Part shown: one piece after another, positions 1 to 11,297 of the stretch
Layout: every line of letters begins with the position of its first letter
How positions within the stretch are numbered: the first letter of the stretch is position 1
Assembly: GCA_050084985.1 (NCBI GenBank)
Contig: JBITNC010000001.1
Span: 147,746,001 to 147,810,000, forward strand
Origin: Nageia nagi
Lineage: Eukaryota > Pinophyta
DNA length: 64,000 nt
Reading direction: 5' to 3'
Program-made: the position numbers and the translations under genes
The notes under the pieces: model-generated
Told to the model about the DNA's origin: nothing
Seen by the model: the letters and a program-made list of their open reading frames with translations, nothing else
Database searches by the model: none

Positions 1-759
1 TGGTAATGTCACTTCATTTGTATCAAAAATTAAATTACAATGTGAATAAGGATCTGGGTATTTAAACACACAATGAACTTTATCCTTGTAGATGTACTTT
101 AAACATCCATGATAAGTTGATGGAACACATTGCATTTCTCTAATCCATGGACGTCCTAAAAGAACATTATATTGTATAATATTTCCTTCAATTATATGTA
201 ATAAAGTTTGGACAGTTTTAGCACCTACTGTAATTGGCAGCACTATCGATCCCAAGGTTGAACACACTGCATCATTAAAAGCTCTAATTTGCAAAGAAGG
301 AGCTAAGATAATTGATTCTGGTAAATTCAACTTTTTATATGCATCGTCTGAAATTATATTTATGGCTGAACCCTCATCTATTAAAATTCTTTTAAATAAT
401 TTTCCATCTACCTTACCAATTATATGTAAGGGTGGATCAAGTCCGCTTGGTCCATCATTATTTAATTTTTCTTGTTCGTAGAAGGTGATACTAGGTTGTT
501 GAGATATTCTTAAACTTTCAACTATTGAAATGAAGTTATTAGGGTTACTAATATCCACTTGAATTTCTTGTAGAATTTGATTCATAGCTTCCCTATAACT
601 CTCAGACTGTTGTAATAATTCAAATAAGGTCATCTTTACTAGAGACATTTTTAACTGTTGTTGAAGAACACCTTTTATCGAAACTTTAGGTTGTTGCAGG
701 GGAGGTAAAGGTTGTGTATTAATTGGGTTTGATATTGATTGATTTTTTCGAGGATTATC
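1..759 (-). pseudogene. Element A retropepsin-like aspartic protease region (partial)
   Basis: This region continues the gag reading frame without a shift, after one in-frame TAG at 760-762. About 100 residues in, the minus strand reads FKRILIDEGSAINI, the active-site loop of plant Ty3/gypsy proteases. Here the usual D-[S/T/G]-G is D-E-G, with the aspartate codon at about 376-378. A downstream hydrophobic stretch ending in ILLGRPWI matches the conserved second half of the fold. The protein would mature the gag-pol polyprotein inside virus-like particles. The frame stays open to the window edge, so the linker and RT are outside. Element B has the matching region with D-G-G. Confidence 0.75.
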
Positions 760-762
760 CTA

Positions 763-1923
763 TTTATTCTGATATTTTTGTGCTCTTGTGGCTATACCAA
801 TCATATGTGTTGAATCATCTATAGTTCCTATAAACGGTATATCCTTATTATCCCCTGTATAGTTCGGTTGATTTGGGATAGTTGCTACATTATTAGCTTG
901 ATGTGAAGGTAAGGGGTTTTGATATATCCCTAAATTTTGATTTGAAGGTACAATAGGATTATCCACATCTATCTTTCGACTATCTATCAAGTCTTGAATT
1001 TTGTGCTGTAAAGTTCGACATCTATTTGTATTATGTCCCTTTTGCCTATGATAAGCACAAAATTCATTCTCCTTATACCATTTACTTTCTTTATCATTAG
1101 GATGTTCAGGCCTTATATCAGGTAATGTAATCATATCATTATCACATAATTTTTTAAGTATTTCAGCTAATGGTTCTGATAATGGGGTAAAATTTCTTTT
1201 AGGTTTAGGTTCAACACTTTCTTCTATTTTTGAAGAAGGACCACAATTTTCTGTTGTAGCTATTTGATTATTTTGTGGTTGTTTACTAATGTTCTCATTT
1301 TGATTACCTTTTTTGTATTCTTTTTTCTTGATTTTTAGCTCTCCATCTTGAATTTTAACTCTTTCTATAACTACTGCCTGAGCAATAGCTTCTTCAAAAG
1401 TTTTATGTTGTTGAATTTGGAGAACACTAGCTATTGGTCTTAAACAACTTTGGCTAAATAATTTAACCAATTCTTATTGTGGTATTGTATAAGGCATACT
1501 AGTGAGTATAGCCTGCCATCTTGAGATGTAATCTTGTATGGTTTCATCAGGAAATTGTTGCAATCTCGTAAGATCCGTAATTGAAGATTTTTCTTTAATA
1601 TTGATTCTAAAATGTTCAAGAAATTGATTAGCCAATTGTTCGAATGTATATAAACTATGCATAGGTAAACTGTTATACCAATCCAAAGCTTGGCCTGCGA
1701 GTGTCATAGGAAATATATGTAACATTAATGAATCATCATTGGCTATCTGATAACTAGAAAATGTAAATTTCCTCAAGTGTTCTTTGGGGTCTTCTCTTCC
1801 TTTAAATGGCTCTATTTTAGGAAATTCAAACCTATGTGGTAGTTTCTTTTTTGGAACACTTGGATGAATAGGCTCATTGCAAATATTCTTGTAATTTAAC
1901 TTTTGAAGTCCTTGAACATTCAT
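763..1923 (-). pseudogene. Element A gag: capsid domain and zinc knuckle
   Basis: This is a retrotransposon gag protein, which forms the particle shell and binds RNA. The minus strand encodes a capsid core (phrases EPFKGREDPKEHLRKF, GQALDWYNSL and QDYISRWQAI, typical of the plant retrotransposon gag domain). A basic and Gln/Asn-rich linker follows, then a zinc-knuckle-like segment CAYHRQKGHNTNRC at about 1010-1060. One in-frame TAA at 1474-1476 interrupts it. In element B the matching position reads PQEELV, so the stop is a point change. There is no frameshift between capsid and knuckle. Confidence in the family is high; a functional product is impossible with these stops. Confidence 0.85.
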
Positions 1924-3333
1924 TTCTCAATTTATAAAATCCTTCATAAAATTTTCTAATTCTTTATTGGTTCTATGACCTTGAGTGTGCCTATGATATC
2001 TCCGAGTATTTGGATCCTTTTCTGAAATTGATCTTGAAATGTAAGACTCATAGTCAGAAGGAATTTCTAATGGTGATGGAGGTAATATTTTAAGAGGTGA
2101 ATGTCATCGCGGAATAAGGATTCTAGGAGGTTTTTGGGATATCCCTTTTTCATGTAGATCTTTTCCCTTATAATCAGGTTGTCTTGTGTGATTTTGAGTT
2201 TGTTCAACCCAACTTTTAATAGAATCTTGCTTTTGTTTATCATATAATTTTTGAAGTTCTAATTCCTTTTCCATTTCCTTTTGTAATAAAATGGCTATCT
2301 CTCCATCTAGCACTTCTTGTTTATCTAAGTAAGGATCTCGATATCTTTTTATTTAACTTCCTTCAGGAGTTTCCGATCTCAAATTCCTTATTTTTTGATA
2401 TTCATCCCACTGTATTTGTTTTTCTTTCTCCATACGTAGATATTGTTCCCTTTTTATTTTTTCATTTTCTAATTCTTTACGTTGTAATTCTTGTAAACGA
2501 AGTTGAATCTCGTGCTCTTTATGAAGTCTTTTCTTTTCTTGTTCCAAGAACTCGTTTCTTTCTTTCTTTGCTTGTTCTTGTTCTATGAATTTTCTTTTAT
2601 CTCTAAGAAATTTATCTTCCATTTCTTTTAATTTATCCTCTTGTTCTTGCAATTTAATAAGTTCATCGGCTTTTATTTTTTCTTCCTCTAGGATATATTG
2701 CATGTCTGTAGCCCTTTTAAAATTCTCAGCATATACTTCTGTGAATCTTTTACCAGCTGTTGTTTTATATAATTGTCATTTTTGTAGTTCTTCATAAGAA
2801 GGTATCTCTTCTATTTTAAACTTAGATGTCCTTCTATTTGATCCTTCTTTTGTGGAATAAGATTTTTTTGTTTGTTTTATTGATGCTTCCTTTCTTTCTA
2901 ATTCAAAAGAAAAAGAATATCCCTTCTTTTGAATCGAAGAACTGACTCTTTGACCATCTGATAATTGACGATTGATTATTTCATATTTAATTTTATATGG
3001 CTCAGTCTGTGGTACTGCTATGGTTCTAGCCCGAGATTTAGCCTCATTAATTTCTAATTTATCAAGCTTTTGGTCTATTTTTTCTACGTCTTCCGATAAA
3101 CTAAAAGACATCTTAGGAATACCCCTATGATTAGCTAGGCGATGACGAATTTCAATCAATTCTTCCTCTAACACTTGCGTTCCATTCGTTGTGATAGGAT
3201 TATCTATAATTTGTGTTTGTGATCTAGATTGATTATAACCATAATCATCATCTTTACCTACATAATGAACTACCCATGAATTTGATTCATCTAAAGGAGG
3301 TGGCCTCCTAACCGAATATTCTATCAAATCCAT
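1924..3333 (-). pseudogene. Element A gag N-terminal extension (charged, coiled-coil-like)
   Basis: This is the same reading frame as the capsid, opening at an ATG at 3331-3333. The first ~185 residues are polar and contain a heptad-like acidic/basic run. The next ~116 residues (2353-2703) are almost wholly Glu, Lys, Arg, Gln and Leu, and would form a long helix or coiled coil. Stops lie at 2776-2778 (TGA), 2353-2355 (TAA) and 2104-2106 (TGA). Each is one C-to-T change from an Arg or Gln codon. Element B has only a short Gln-rich remnant in this position. I know no named domain here; a multimerisation role is inference. Confidence 0.6.
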
Positions 3334-5175
3334 GTTGTCTGAATCTATTTCTTGTATTTCAAATGGATGTTCTCACATTTTCTTACCGATCATACTTCTA
3401 GTTTGAACCATTTTAAATATCATAAACAAACATCGTAAACAAGAAACTCTATTTTTATCTTTTAGATTATATTTTCGAGAAAACAATTTAATGCACAAAC
3501 ATCCTATATGTAAACTTACTTTTAACAATGTGATTATCTTCTTTAACTTTTTCGCATATTTTTAATGTCTAAATTAAATGAACGATATGGATTGTTTATT
3601 TTTAATCTTTTTAATTTTTCTAGTTTGTTTTGACTAGTCAAGTGTTAAACAAGGTAGGTTGGGTAATTCTAACATTTGCAAGTTTCTATGGCTTTTAGCT
3701 TGGTTCTAGATGAGTCCTCTTTTTGACTCCTACCTAAAGGAAAGTTACCTTGGTCATCACTTCCAAGTGTAACTAGCTCTATGGTTTCAAGTGCATTATG
3801 TCAGTGGTTACAAAGAAGTAAGAATTAACGGTTGGTAGTGACATCCAACTCGTTAATGTTCAATTATTTCTTAAGGCCTTTATGAAATGCATTTAAACAA
3901 ATAAGATACATTTATGCATACTACCCTCCCAAACATTCATGTCCATTTACTTATCTTATTTTAACATGATACAATCAAAATTTATTTTTAATGTGTTGAC
4001 CTTAATAAACCCATTATTCTTTTTAATTATAATGTGATTCATTATCCGACCTATTAATGATGTTCATTAACCCCTTCTAGCTGTGGAAGTATTATGTGTG
4101 ATAAATTCCCTCTTCTTACTAGTCACATATCTCTTCGACCTCCAATGGAGTGGTAAGAGTAAACTTGGTAAGAAGCCATTAAGTGTAAATAAATTAATTA
4201 AGTGAGGTTCAATTACTTCTCCAAGAGTCACATATCCCTTCGACCTCCAATGGAGTGGTAAGGGTAGACATCTTTAAGAGTTTTAATGTGAAGTATATTT
4301 CCAAAAATGAAATGTGAATAAATTTTACCTCTTTCACTTAACTTATTTCTGATCACTTAAGATCGTATAAAGTGCAAAAGTGAGAGCATACTTTGTCAAG
4401 TGAAAGTACTTAATGTATTCAAATTCCCCCAATTCATTAACCTTTTAATATGATTTATACTACCCAAAAACCCGATTTATTTGCCTTAGGTTCATTCCAA
4501 ATTAAGTGTAGTTCATTTACTCCTCCAAGAAATATTAAATGTAGTAAGTTACCTCCTCTTACTAGTCACATATCCCTTCGACCTCCAATGGAGTGGTAAG
4601 GGCAGACTTGGTAAGAGGTGATTATATGTGGATAAATTAACCAACTTAATGATAATGTGAATACAAAAGAAAAGAAAATAATTAATTACCCCTTCTTATC
4701 AAGTCTATTCTAATCACCTTAGATCGCACGAAACATAAAGGGAGAGCATAATTAGACAAGATAAAAAGTATTTAATGTATATGTACCCTACACCCAAAAT
4801 ATTAAAAATAAATACATAACATTATACATAAAATAAATTAATAACAAATGCATTTAACCTTTTCACTACCCATTTCCTAAATGCACTCTAAGCAGAGAGA
4901 TCACACATAGTTTTACCTACTATCATTTTAAATATATAATTATACTTACTGTATCTAAGTTAGATTAGAAAACATACCTAATTTTTAGAGATCGTTGACG
5001 ATTTCACAGTGATTGGTGACGATCCAGAGAACACAGAAAACAAAAACAAAGCAACCAATCAAATAGAGTAAGTTAGTATCTGATTCCATAAGATGCAAAT
5101 AGATTTAAAAATAAAACCAAAACAATATGCAATTGATCCTATTTTTTTTTCAATTTTCTGAAATGTATGCAAGGG
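3334..5175 (-). other. Element A untranslated leader between PBS and gag
   Basis: About 1.8 kb without a coding-like frame separates the PBS from gag. It holds dispersed copies of a short hairpin-bearing repeat (4121-4620) and phrases such as GGGAGAGCATA that recur in element B's leader at 21.6-22.8 kb. On the plus strand near 5010 it has ATTGGTGACGATCC, the counterpart of ATTGGCGACTC in B's leader. Long structured leaders are usual in Tat/Ogre-type elements. No splice site or upstream ORF is clear. Confidence 0.6.
4121..4620. repeat. Dispersed leader repeat with an imperfect palindrome (three copies)
   Basis: Three copies of a ~50-bp block begin at 4121, 4226 and 4564. Each has AGTCACATATC[C/T]CTTCGACC followed by TCCAATGGAGTGGTAAG. 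The core ACCTCCAATGGAGTGGT is nearly self-complementary. A diverged single copy lies in element B's leader around 22203-22256. The role is unknown; packaging or dimerisation structure is one possibility. Confidence 0.6.
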
Positions 5176-5193
5176 GCCCTCCTTCTAGCGCTA
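5176..5193 (-). other. Element A primer-binding site
   Basis: The minus strand reads TAGCGCTAGAAGGAGGGC beside the LTR end. Element B has TGGTGCTAGAAGGAGGGC in the same place, so A's first triplet TGG has mutated to TAG. The site would pair with the 3' end of the tRNA that primes minus-strand DNA. I could not name the tRNA with confidence. Confidence 0.7.
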
Positions 5194-5858
5194 GATTGTG
5201 TATATCAAATTATGAACCTAAAATGCAATTTAGAAAGATAAATCATTCAACATAATTAATCATGAACATATTCGATAATACACATCAATAATAATAACGA
5301 TACTATATTCTAAAGTATTTGAATACAAAAAGCAAGTTTTTATTGATCTATTGTAATTAGCATTCGACAGCGATCATTGTGGATCGGTAACAGTCGATAA
5401 TGGATTGACAACGGTCAGTCATATCGGTAACAATTGAAGCACGACTCTGCATTCTCTACGCCATCATTATGTTCGTTGTAAACCTTTGGCCTTTGTTATC
5501 GATCTGGTGAATCACCATCGACTGATCTTTGAATCATTGATGATTGGCTCTGTATGCACTGGAGTAATCTTCACAGAATTTTGAAGTGTTTTTTTCTATT
5601 CCTTGTTGTTCTCCTTCACGCTTACTTCCGTCATTCCTTTTCTGTATTGACCCTGCACACAGAAAATGAATGAAACATCAAAAGCATACCTGCTCACACA
5701 TATGAATCAGCAAATGAATAACATAATATGGAAATATAATTGAGAGGAGATTTGTTGTTGATCAAGCTTACAACCTTTTGCTAATAATCTCCTGATTTGA
5801 TTTCAGTAGAGCTTCACTACAGTAAAATTGGGTCCCTTTGTTCACGTACAAAGCTTCA

Positions 5859-5865
5859 ATTTATA
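5859..5865 (-). promoter_or_regulatory. TATA box of element A LTR
   Basis: TATAAAT on the minus strand, in the context CTTATAAATTGAAG. The same block TTATAAATT[G/A]AA occurs at the equivalent place in element B's LTR, followed in both by a GGG(A/T)CCC or GGAACCC phrase about 25-30 bases downstream. This fits the U3/R boundary. Confidence 0.55.
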
Positions 5866-6229
5866 AGCTTCAAGGTTTGTTATTCATTTGTTTTGGCATC
5901 ATGAGATTCCAGGTAACCTCTCGAACTAAATTTTGAGGTGTTGTTATCTTCCATCTATATCCATGATTACAAATTATACGTACTAGGCTATTCCAGGCTT
6001 ATATTTGTTTGTTGTTTAACTATTCATGGATCATCATCGATTTTTTAGCGATTATATATTAACATTAGAATGGTCGCTCTATGGTCATTTTTTAATGACA
6101 AGGGTTGTAAGACCACTTGTTTTATATATGTTCGAAAAGATTGATCCGATAATATAATAAATTCTTTATTAAAGCCTTGGTGTACTTTACTTGCAATCAT
6201 GAGTTCATTTTAAGATCCCCGGGAGTTTT

Positions 6230-7125
6230 TCTAGAGCAAACAAAACAAGCTAGAGTCAATAGTTAAAGCATTCTGGAATGAAATGATGACATCATAGAGG
6301 TTAAGATAGTCATGTTTTGGTAAAGACTAGGTTTCGGAGATGGTGAGGTCAACATGGGTGAGTAAAAAGGCTAGAGCCCGTAAATTAAGTGTTCTAAAAG
6401 GAAATGATAAAGCTTAGTTGTGAAAAAGCTTGGGTTTCGAAGATGATGAGGTCAGCAAGGAGTGATCAAATAGCCAGAGCCGATGATAAAAGCATTTCAG
6501 AAGGAAATGATGATGACATCATGGGGAGAATGATGTTCACATTTTTGAATGAAACCAGGTCCCAAAAGTGATGAGGTCATCAAGGAATGATCAACTAGCT
6601 GGAGCCAATAAGTAGAGCATTTCGAAAGTATGAAGATGATGTCACTGGGAGAACAATGTTCACATTTTTGAATGAAATTGGGTCCCAAAAGTGATGAAGT
6701 CATCAAGTAGTGATCAAATAGCCAGAGCCAATGAATAGAGCATTCCGAAAGTAAGAAGATAATGTCACAGGGAGAATAATGTTCACATTTTGAATGAAAC
6801 CGAGTCCTGGAAGTGATGAAGTCATCAAGTAGTGATCAAATAGCTAGAGCTGATGAATAGAGCATTCCAGAAGTAAGAAGATGATGTCACAGGGAGAATG
6901 ATGTTCACATTTTGAATGAAACTGAGTCCTGAAAGTGATGAAGTCATCAAGTAGTGATCAAATAGCCGGAGCCAATGAATAGAGCATTCCAGAAGTAAGA
7001 AGATGACATCACGGGGAGAATGATGTTCACATTTTGAATGAAAATGAGTCCCAGAAGTGATGAAGTCATCAAGTAGTGATCGAATAGCCGAAGCCAGTAA
7101 GTAAAGCATTCCAGAATGTAGAGAC
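6230..7125. repeat. 122-bp tandem array in element A LTR (U3)
   Basis: At least five clear units occur, with the phrase TGATCAA(A/C)TAG spaced 122-125 bp apart (6463, 6588, 6711, 6833, 6955, 7077), plus one or two degenerate units on the left. Each good unit has TGACATCA or TGATGTCA (6287, 6514, 6637, 6882, 7004; TAATGTCA at 6760), then GGGAGAATGATGTTCAC, then a GAAGTCATCAAG block. Position upstream of the TATA box suggests an enhancer array. It is absent from element B's LTR. Confidence 0.85.
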
Positions 7126-7429
7126 GAGGCCGATGATTATTCTTGATTTACTTTGATTAAGATTATTGACGGCACATATATTACACAATCTTAATCAACA
7201 ATTATTTTAATGTGATATATATTAGAAGAAATACTTATTTTATTTATTTATTTATTTATTAAATTAAAAATAGGGTTTATTTTGAGTGTCTACACTTTTA
7301 CTTGTAGGATCATAGAGCCTCGCTTTCTATGACTATCACTCTATAGGCTTGAGTGTATGAGCATATTGTAGTTGCTTATCCTTTTATACTTCTCATTCTT
7401 GGTTTTGCTAGCCATTTAGAGTATCCAAA

Positions 7430-8240
7430 TAGTATTATATGGTGGAGAGAATATTTCTACCTTCATCTAACAAATGGCATTCACAAAGATGTCAAGTTTT
7501 ATTATACCATGCTTGCTTAGTTAGTACCTAGCCATGTGAGATTTAGGTCGTATCATTTGTACCCAACATGTGATGAGCTTGAGGATGAGCTCATAAGCAT
7601 TCATCAGACAAGGGTTATGAGTGGTCAATGGATAGAGTTTCTAGAGTATTTTCAATTTGACTACATTAGACATCAATTTTCCTTAGTTCAGGATGTCCCT
7701 CTAGAACTAGTGAGGTAGTAGCATGAGGGCACCCTTCCTATCGAAGGACTTCAGATATTGCTATATGTAGAGCCTAATCCTACTCAAGAGGAGTCCATTA
7801 AGGAGTATACTAAGAATGATGTGGGGGTTATTGAGGTTTTTACTACTTAATGGTAAGTTAAGCGAGAGGAGGAAGACACAGAGGAGCAAGGATTATGAGT
7901 GAGACAACAAGTTGAGGATCCTAGGGTAGCACCTAGTGTAGTTGAGACCCAAAAGATTATGATGGAGCCTATATAAGATATTCCTAAGGTGGCCGAGTAG
8001 GGTGATGGGAATTAGGTTAAGGAGGTCAAAGCTATAGAGGAGGAGGTACCTACACCTTAGGTTTATAGTATTGATTCTTTATTGGTAGAGATATCAGAGT
8101 TAACATTCCTCCTAGTATAGTCTCAATCATCATTAGAGTAGTCTCGATAGTTAGATGTTACTCACCTTAGGTACAGGGATGAGAGGGATAGATATAGGTG
8201 AGAGAGAGAGAGATAAGGATAGGTATATGGTACAAACCTT
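7430..8240 (+). pseudogene. Unidentified decayed coding-like region beside element A
   Basis: One plus-strand frame stays mostly open for about 260 codons. Its best part is at 7536-7718 (phrases YHLYPTCDELEDEL and QWIEFLEYFQFDYI). Beyond a double stop it continues with IEGLQILLYVEPNPTQEE and then an acidic Glu/Asp/Val-rich tail with many stops, ending in a run of Arg and Glu around 8190-8230. The style resembles the extra ORFs of plant gypsy elements (compare element C after integrase), but I see no direct match. It may belong to an older plus-strand element into or next to which A inserted. Confidence 0.35.
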
Positions 8241-8852
8241 ATAACAACAATAAGATTTGGGAGAAGGCACTTTAGCAGGTGTAGAGAAGTAGTCCTCTTC
8301 ATTTATTCAAGACACCTATCACTAGGGGGACTATTACCAGGTAGTAGTAGCTACATGGTTGGCCGATGTTCTTGCTTATACACCTAGCTTGGATTAACCC
8401 CTTCTTCCTTAAGGTTATGTCCCTATTAATTTCCATACTTTAACTATGACCACAACCAATAGTACACAAGGTGCTTCTAGCACAAAGGGTAGGCAGAGTG
8501 GGAGAGCAACATCTCATAGTAGGAGTGTAACTCATGTAGTGTCTTCATCTCATCATCTAGTTAGGTCAATTGAGCTATGCATAATGGGATGAGAGATGAG
8601 TCTAGGTGGATTAGTGGGGGTGGTTTTCCAGGTTAGACATTTGCCAAGGCTAGTAGTCAGGATAAGGGAGAGGGAAGTGCCTATAGGGATGCCCCATAGT
8701 CATTATGTTATGTGTTGTTATTTTTATTACATGTTAGACACTTGATATGATGTTATAGACTTATATTTATGATTTTGGTATTTTTATATTTATTTTTTTA
8801 GATCATGGGGGTCATAATCTAGTTCCATTGGATGGACATGATCATTATTTTT

Positions 8853-8896
<44 letters not shown>

Positions 8897-9300
8897 TTAT
8901 CTCATACATATTTTATGATTATGTTTTACATGATGATGATTTGATGTTATGTTATCTTCTTAGATATTTTTTGTGATAGATGATATATATTTTAGATGTA
9001 TATGTTTAGGTTTGGATGTTTTATTTCATGTTGATGAGATGTTTTTAGATTAGTATCATGATGTATATTTTCATAAATATATTTTATTTGTTTAATATGA
9101 TAATGATTAATGATTGATGTAAATGTTTAATAGTTAGTGGTTATTTATCATGTTTAAAATAATATTTTTATGGTTAGGACAAGATTTTATTTATAGTAGT
9201 ACAAAATTAGACATCAACATTTTTCGTTCTTGACTATTTTCACATAAGGTTTAAATAATTGTAATGAAATAACATATGGAATAATATATATAATTTACAG
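8241..9300. other. Non-coding stretch with (AT)n tract
   Basis: No gene is recognised here. A pure AT dinucleotide run occupies about 8855-8892. The rest is A+T-rich sequence with a possible 3' splice-like TTTACAG at its right end. Confidence 0.5.
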
Positions 9301-9580
9301 GTTGATGGTAATGAGCATAATGGGAAGAAGAACATCGACTTCCAAGTAAAAGGGAAAAGCAATTGGTTGCTCTTGAACCCAAAGAATTATGGAAGCTATG
9401 ATTTTAACAATGTTCTAGGGTTGACTTCTACCAATCTAATAGGAGCAATTTCTTGCTTGATCTTGTAGATAAAGGTAGAAGCATGATGTTTTAACAACAA
9501 TAATGTTAACTTTCATATTAATGGGGAGAACACTTGCTCCGTTTCCCAAATAATATAGAAGCACCTAGAATTTAATAACC
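9301..9580 (+). pseudogene. Exon-like fragment of unknown gene
   Basis: Directly after ...ATAATTTACAG (a plausible 3' splice site) the plus strand is open for about 50 codons with good amino-acid balance, including KGKSNWLLLNPKNYGSYDF and NNVLGLTSTN. After a stop, a second piece in another frame reads NFHINGENTCSVSQII. It could be a broken host exon or a transduced fragment. I recognise no domain. Confidence 0.25.
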
Positions 9581-10141
9581 CATAAAGGTGGATGTAAGGG
9601 ATATATGAATGTATGAAATTGTGAATTTATAATCATGAAAAATGGATAAATGAATTAAATAAATAACTATTTGGATGTCAAACATAACATGTTAATAACT
9701 CACCAAGATTATAATAATACTGTATATATTGTTAGATGGAATGAATGGATAAGATAGTAAAGAAGTGTACTAAATAAGAAATTCAATACTAACTTCATCG
9801 AATAATCTTTTGTTTTGGTTCCATCTACTAGGGATGATATAAAACAAGGTTATAATACATATAAGTTTACTATGAACTCATGTGTGTGTAATGATGTTTG
9901 TTCATTTCCTTTGACACTTGCAAACTTAATGTTTCAAAAGCATAAAATATGTAAGCTAATTCATCCATATAAAATGTACAATGTACAAAGGTCCATCATG
10001 GAGACTGGACATGTCACCACTTCGTAAGGTATATTCCACTACTAGAAGGGTGTCCATAGCCTTGATGAAGACTAACCCCTAGATCTCATTACAACCTTGT
10101 TCTATTGCTAGTTAGGCATTCATAGCCCTGATAGAAGATAA

Positions 10142-10166
10142 TGTAATAACCCAAGAATTCTATTTT
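10142..10166 (+). other. Possible LTR 5' terminus
   Basis: TGTAATAACCCAAGAATTCT resembles the TGTAA(C/T)(A/G)ACCC starts of many plant gypsy LTRs. No matching end, PBS or second copy was found, so this is only a suspicion. Confidence 0.2.
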
Positions 10167-10224
10167 GCTTTTTCTTTGTTTTCTCTTTGTTTTGTTTGTT
10201 TGAATATTTTTGAAGCTTTTTTAC

Positions 10225-10226
10225 TA

Positions 10227-10322
<96 letters not shown>

Positions 10323-10324
10323 AT
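10225..10324. repeat. (AT)n microsatellite
   Basis: About 100 bp of nearly pure AT dinucleotides with a few TATTATAT interruptions. Confidence 0.95.
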
Positions 10325-11290
10325 TCTATTCTCTTTTCCTCTATCCTAACGCTTGGGTTTGAGATGAAGTGAAGTAATAGGGGAATAAACACTCTAAATT
10401 ATGCTCAAGGAACATCTAGCTTTTGGTTGTTTTGAGAATTTAAATGTGAAAATATTTGTGGGTTCATAATATCCTGAATATGTATCATACTTATGTTTGT
10501 TTATCATTCTAAGTTTCAAAACATTTGTAGAAGATGTGTTGATGAAGTCAAATATGAATATTATATTCATAACATTACTTCTTTATTTATACATACAACT
10601 ATATATATAAACAATATGTGGTTGTATATTTAGTTTGTATATACCACTTGGTAAGTTACTAAAATCATCATTTTTGATATTTAATAGTTTTGTAACAACA
10701 AAAGTAATGTAATGGACAAAATGAACATAGTGATATGGTATAATTTGAACATAAAGGGTAGCACACCCAATAGCGAAGACACTTCAGAAATACTTTTCTA
10801 ATTGTGTAATAAATAAATGTGTACATATATATTTTTTAATGTTTTTAGTAATTTTTTGATTTGTTTGGATTTTGGCCATATCTTATTTTTTGATATTTTT
10901 GAATCATATTTTAATTACACACACACACACACATACATATAATTTTTACCTTTAGTCATCTTCAACCTGTATGTAATGAATCCTACATTGATTGAGGATT
11001 TGTAGTAGATGACTATGAGAGATGGGATGAAAATGAAAATGAGTACAAATAGTATGTTCAACCTTCCAATGTGTGGCATGATCAGTGACAAACATAGAAA
11101 ACATGAAATCTCAATAAAAAAATATTTATAGATATTATATGGGCAATGGTGAGTTCGTCAAAATACTCCTGAAGATGCTAAGATGGTGGTCCACAAAATT
11201 TAACAAATCTACAAATAAATTCATTAATAAGGGAATTAATTATGATCCTCCATATGAAATATGGTCTAGAAAATAGGCTAATGAGATTTT
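10325..11290. other. Non-coding stretch with short (CA)n
   Basis: No coding or element signature is seen. A short CA run lies at 10917-10933. Confidence 0.5.
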
Positions 11291-11297
11291 GGAGAAA

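Larger units (their letters stand above)
1..7294 (-). mobile_element. Element A: Ty3/gypsy (Tat-like) LTR retrotransposon, 5' part only
   Basis: Read on the minus strand from right to left, this is a 5' LTR, a primer-binding site, a long leader, gag and an aspartic protease. RT, RNase H, integrase and the 3' LTR would lie beyond the left edge of the window. Its gag is clearly related to that of element B (shared phrases such as LRPIA and IQQHKTFEEAI), and B carries Tat-type pol, so I place A in the same lineage. The LTR starts TGTAGACACTC on the minus strand. No target duplication can be tested because the other end is missing. Confidence 0.85.
5197..7294 (-). repeat. Element A 5' LTR (~2.1 kb)
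   Basis: The minus strand begins TGTAGACACTC at 7294 and ends in CA at 5197, three bases from the PBS. It contains a TATA box at 5859-5865 and a phrase near 5650 (plus: CTGCACACAGAAAATGAATG) that is matched in element B's LTR at about 23405. It differs from B's ~935-bp LTR mainly by a 122-bp tandem array at 6230-7125. Only one copy is in the window, so LTR divergence cannot be used to date it. Confidence 0.8.

Noticed and set aside
2585-2797. Open frame on the plus strand within element A gag
   Set aside because: Antisense shadow of the charged gag extension; Ser/Leu-rich low-complexity product with no motif.
6497-7109. Two minus-strand open frames with repeated His/Ser phrases
   Set aside because: They are produced by the 122-bp LTR array being read in a period not divisible by three; no conserved protein features.
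9815-10027. 70-codon plus-strand open frame
   Set aside because: Short, no motif, no neighbours to support it; A+T-rich chance frame is more likely.
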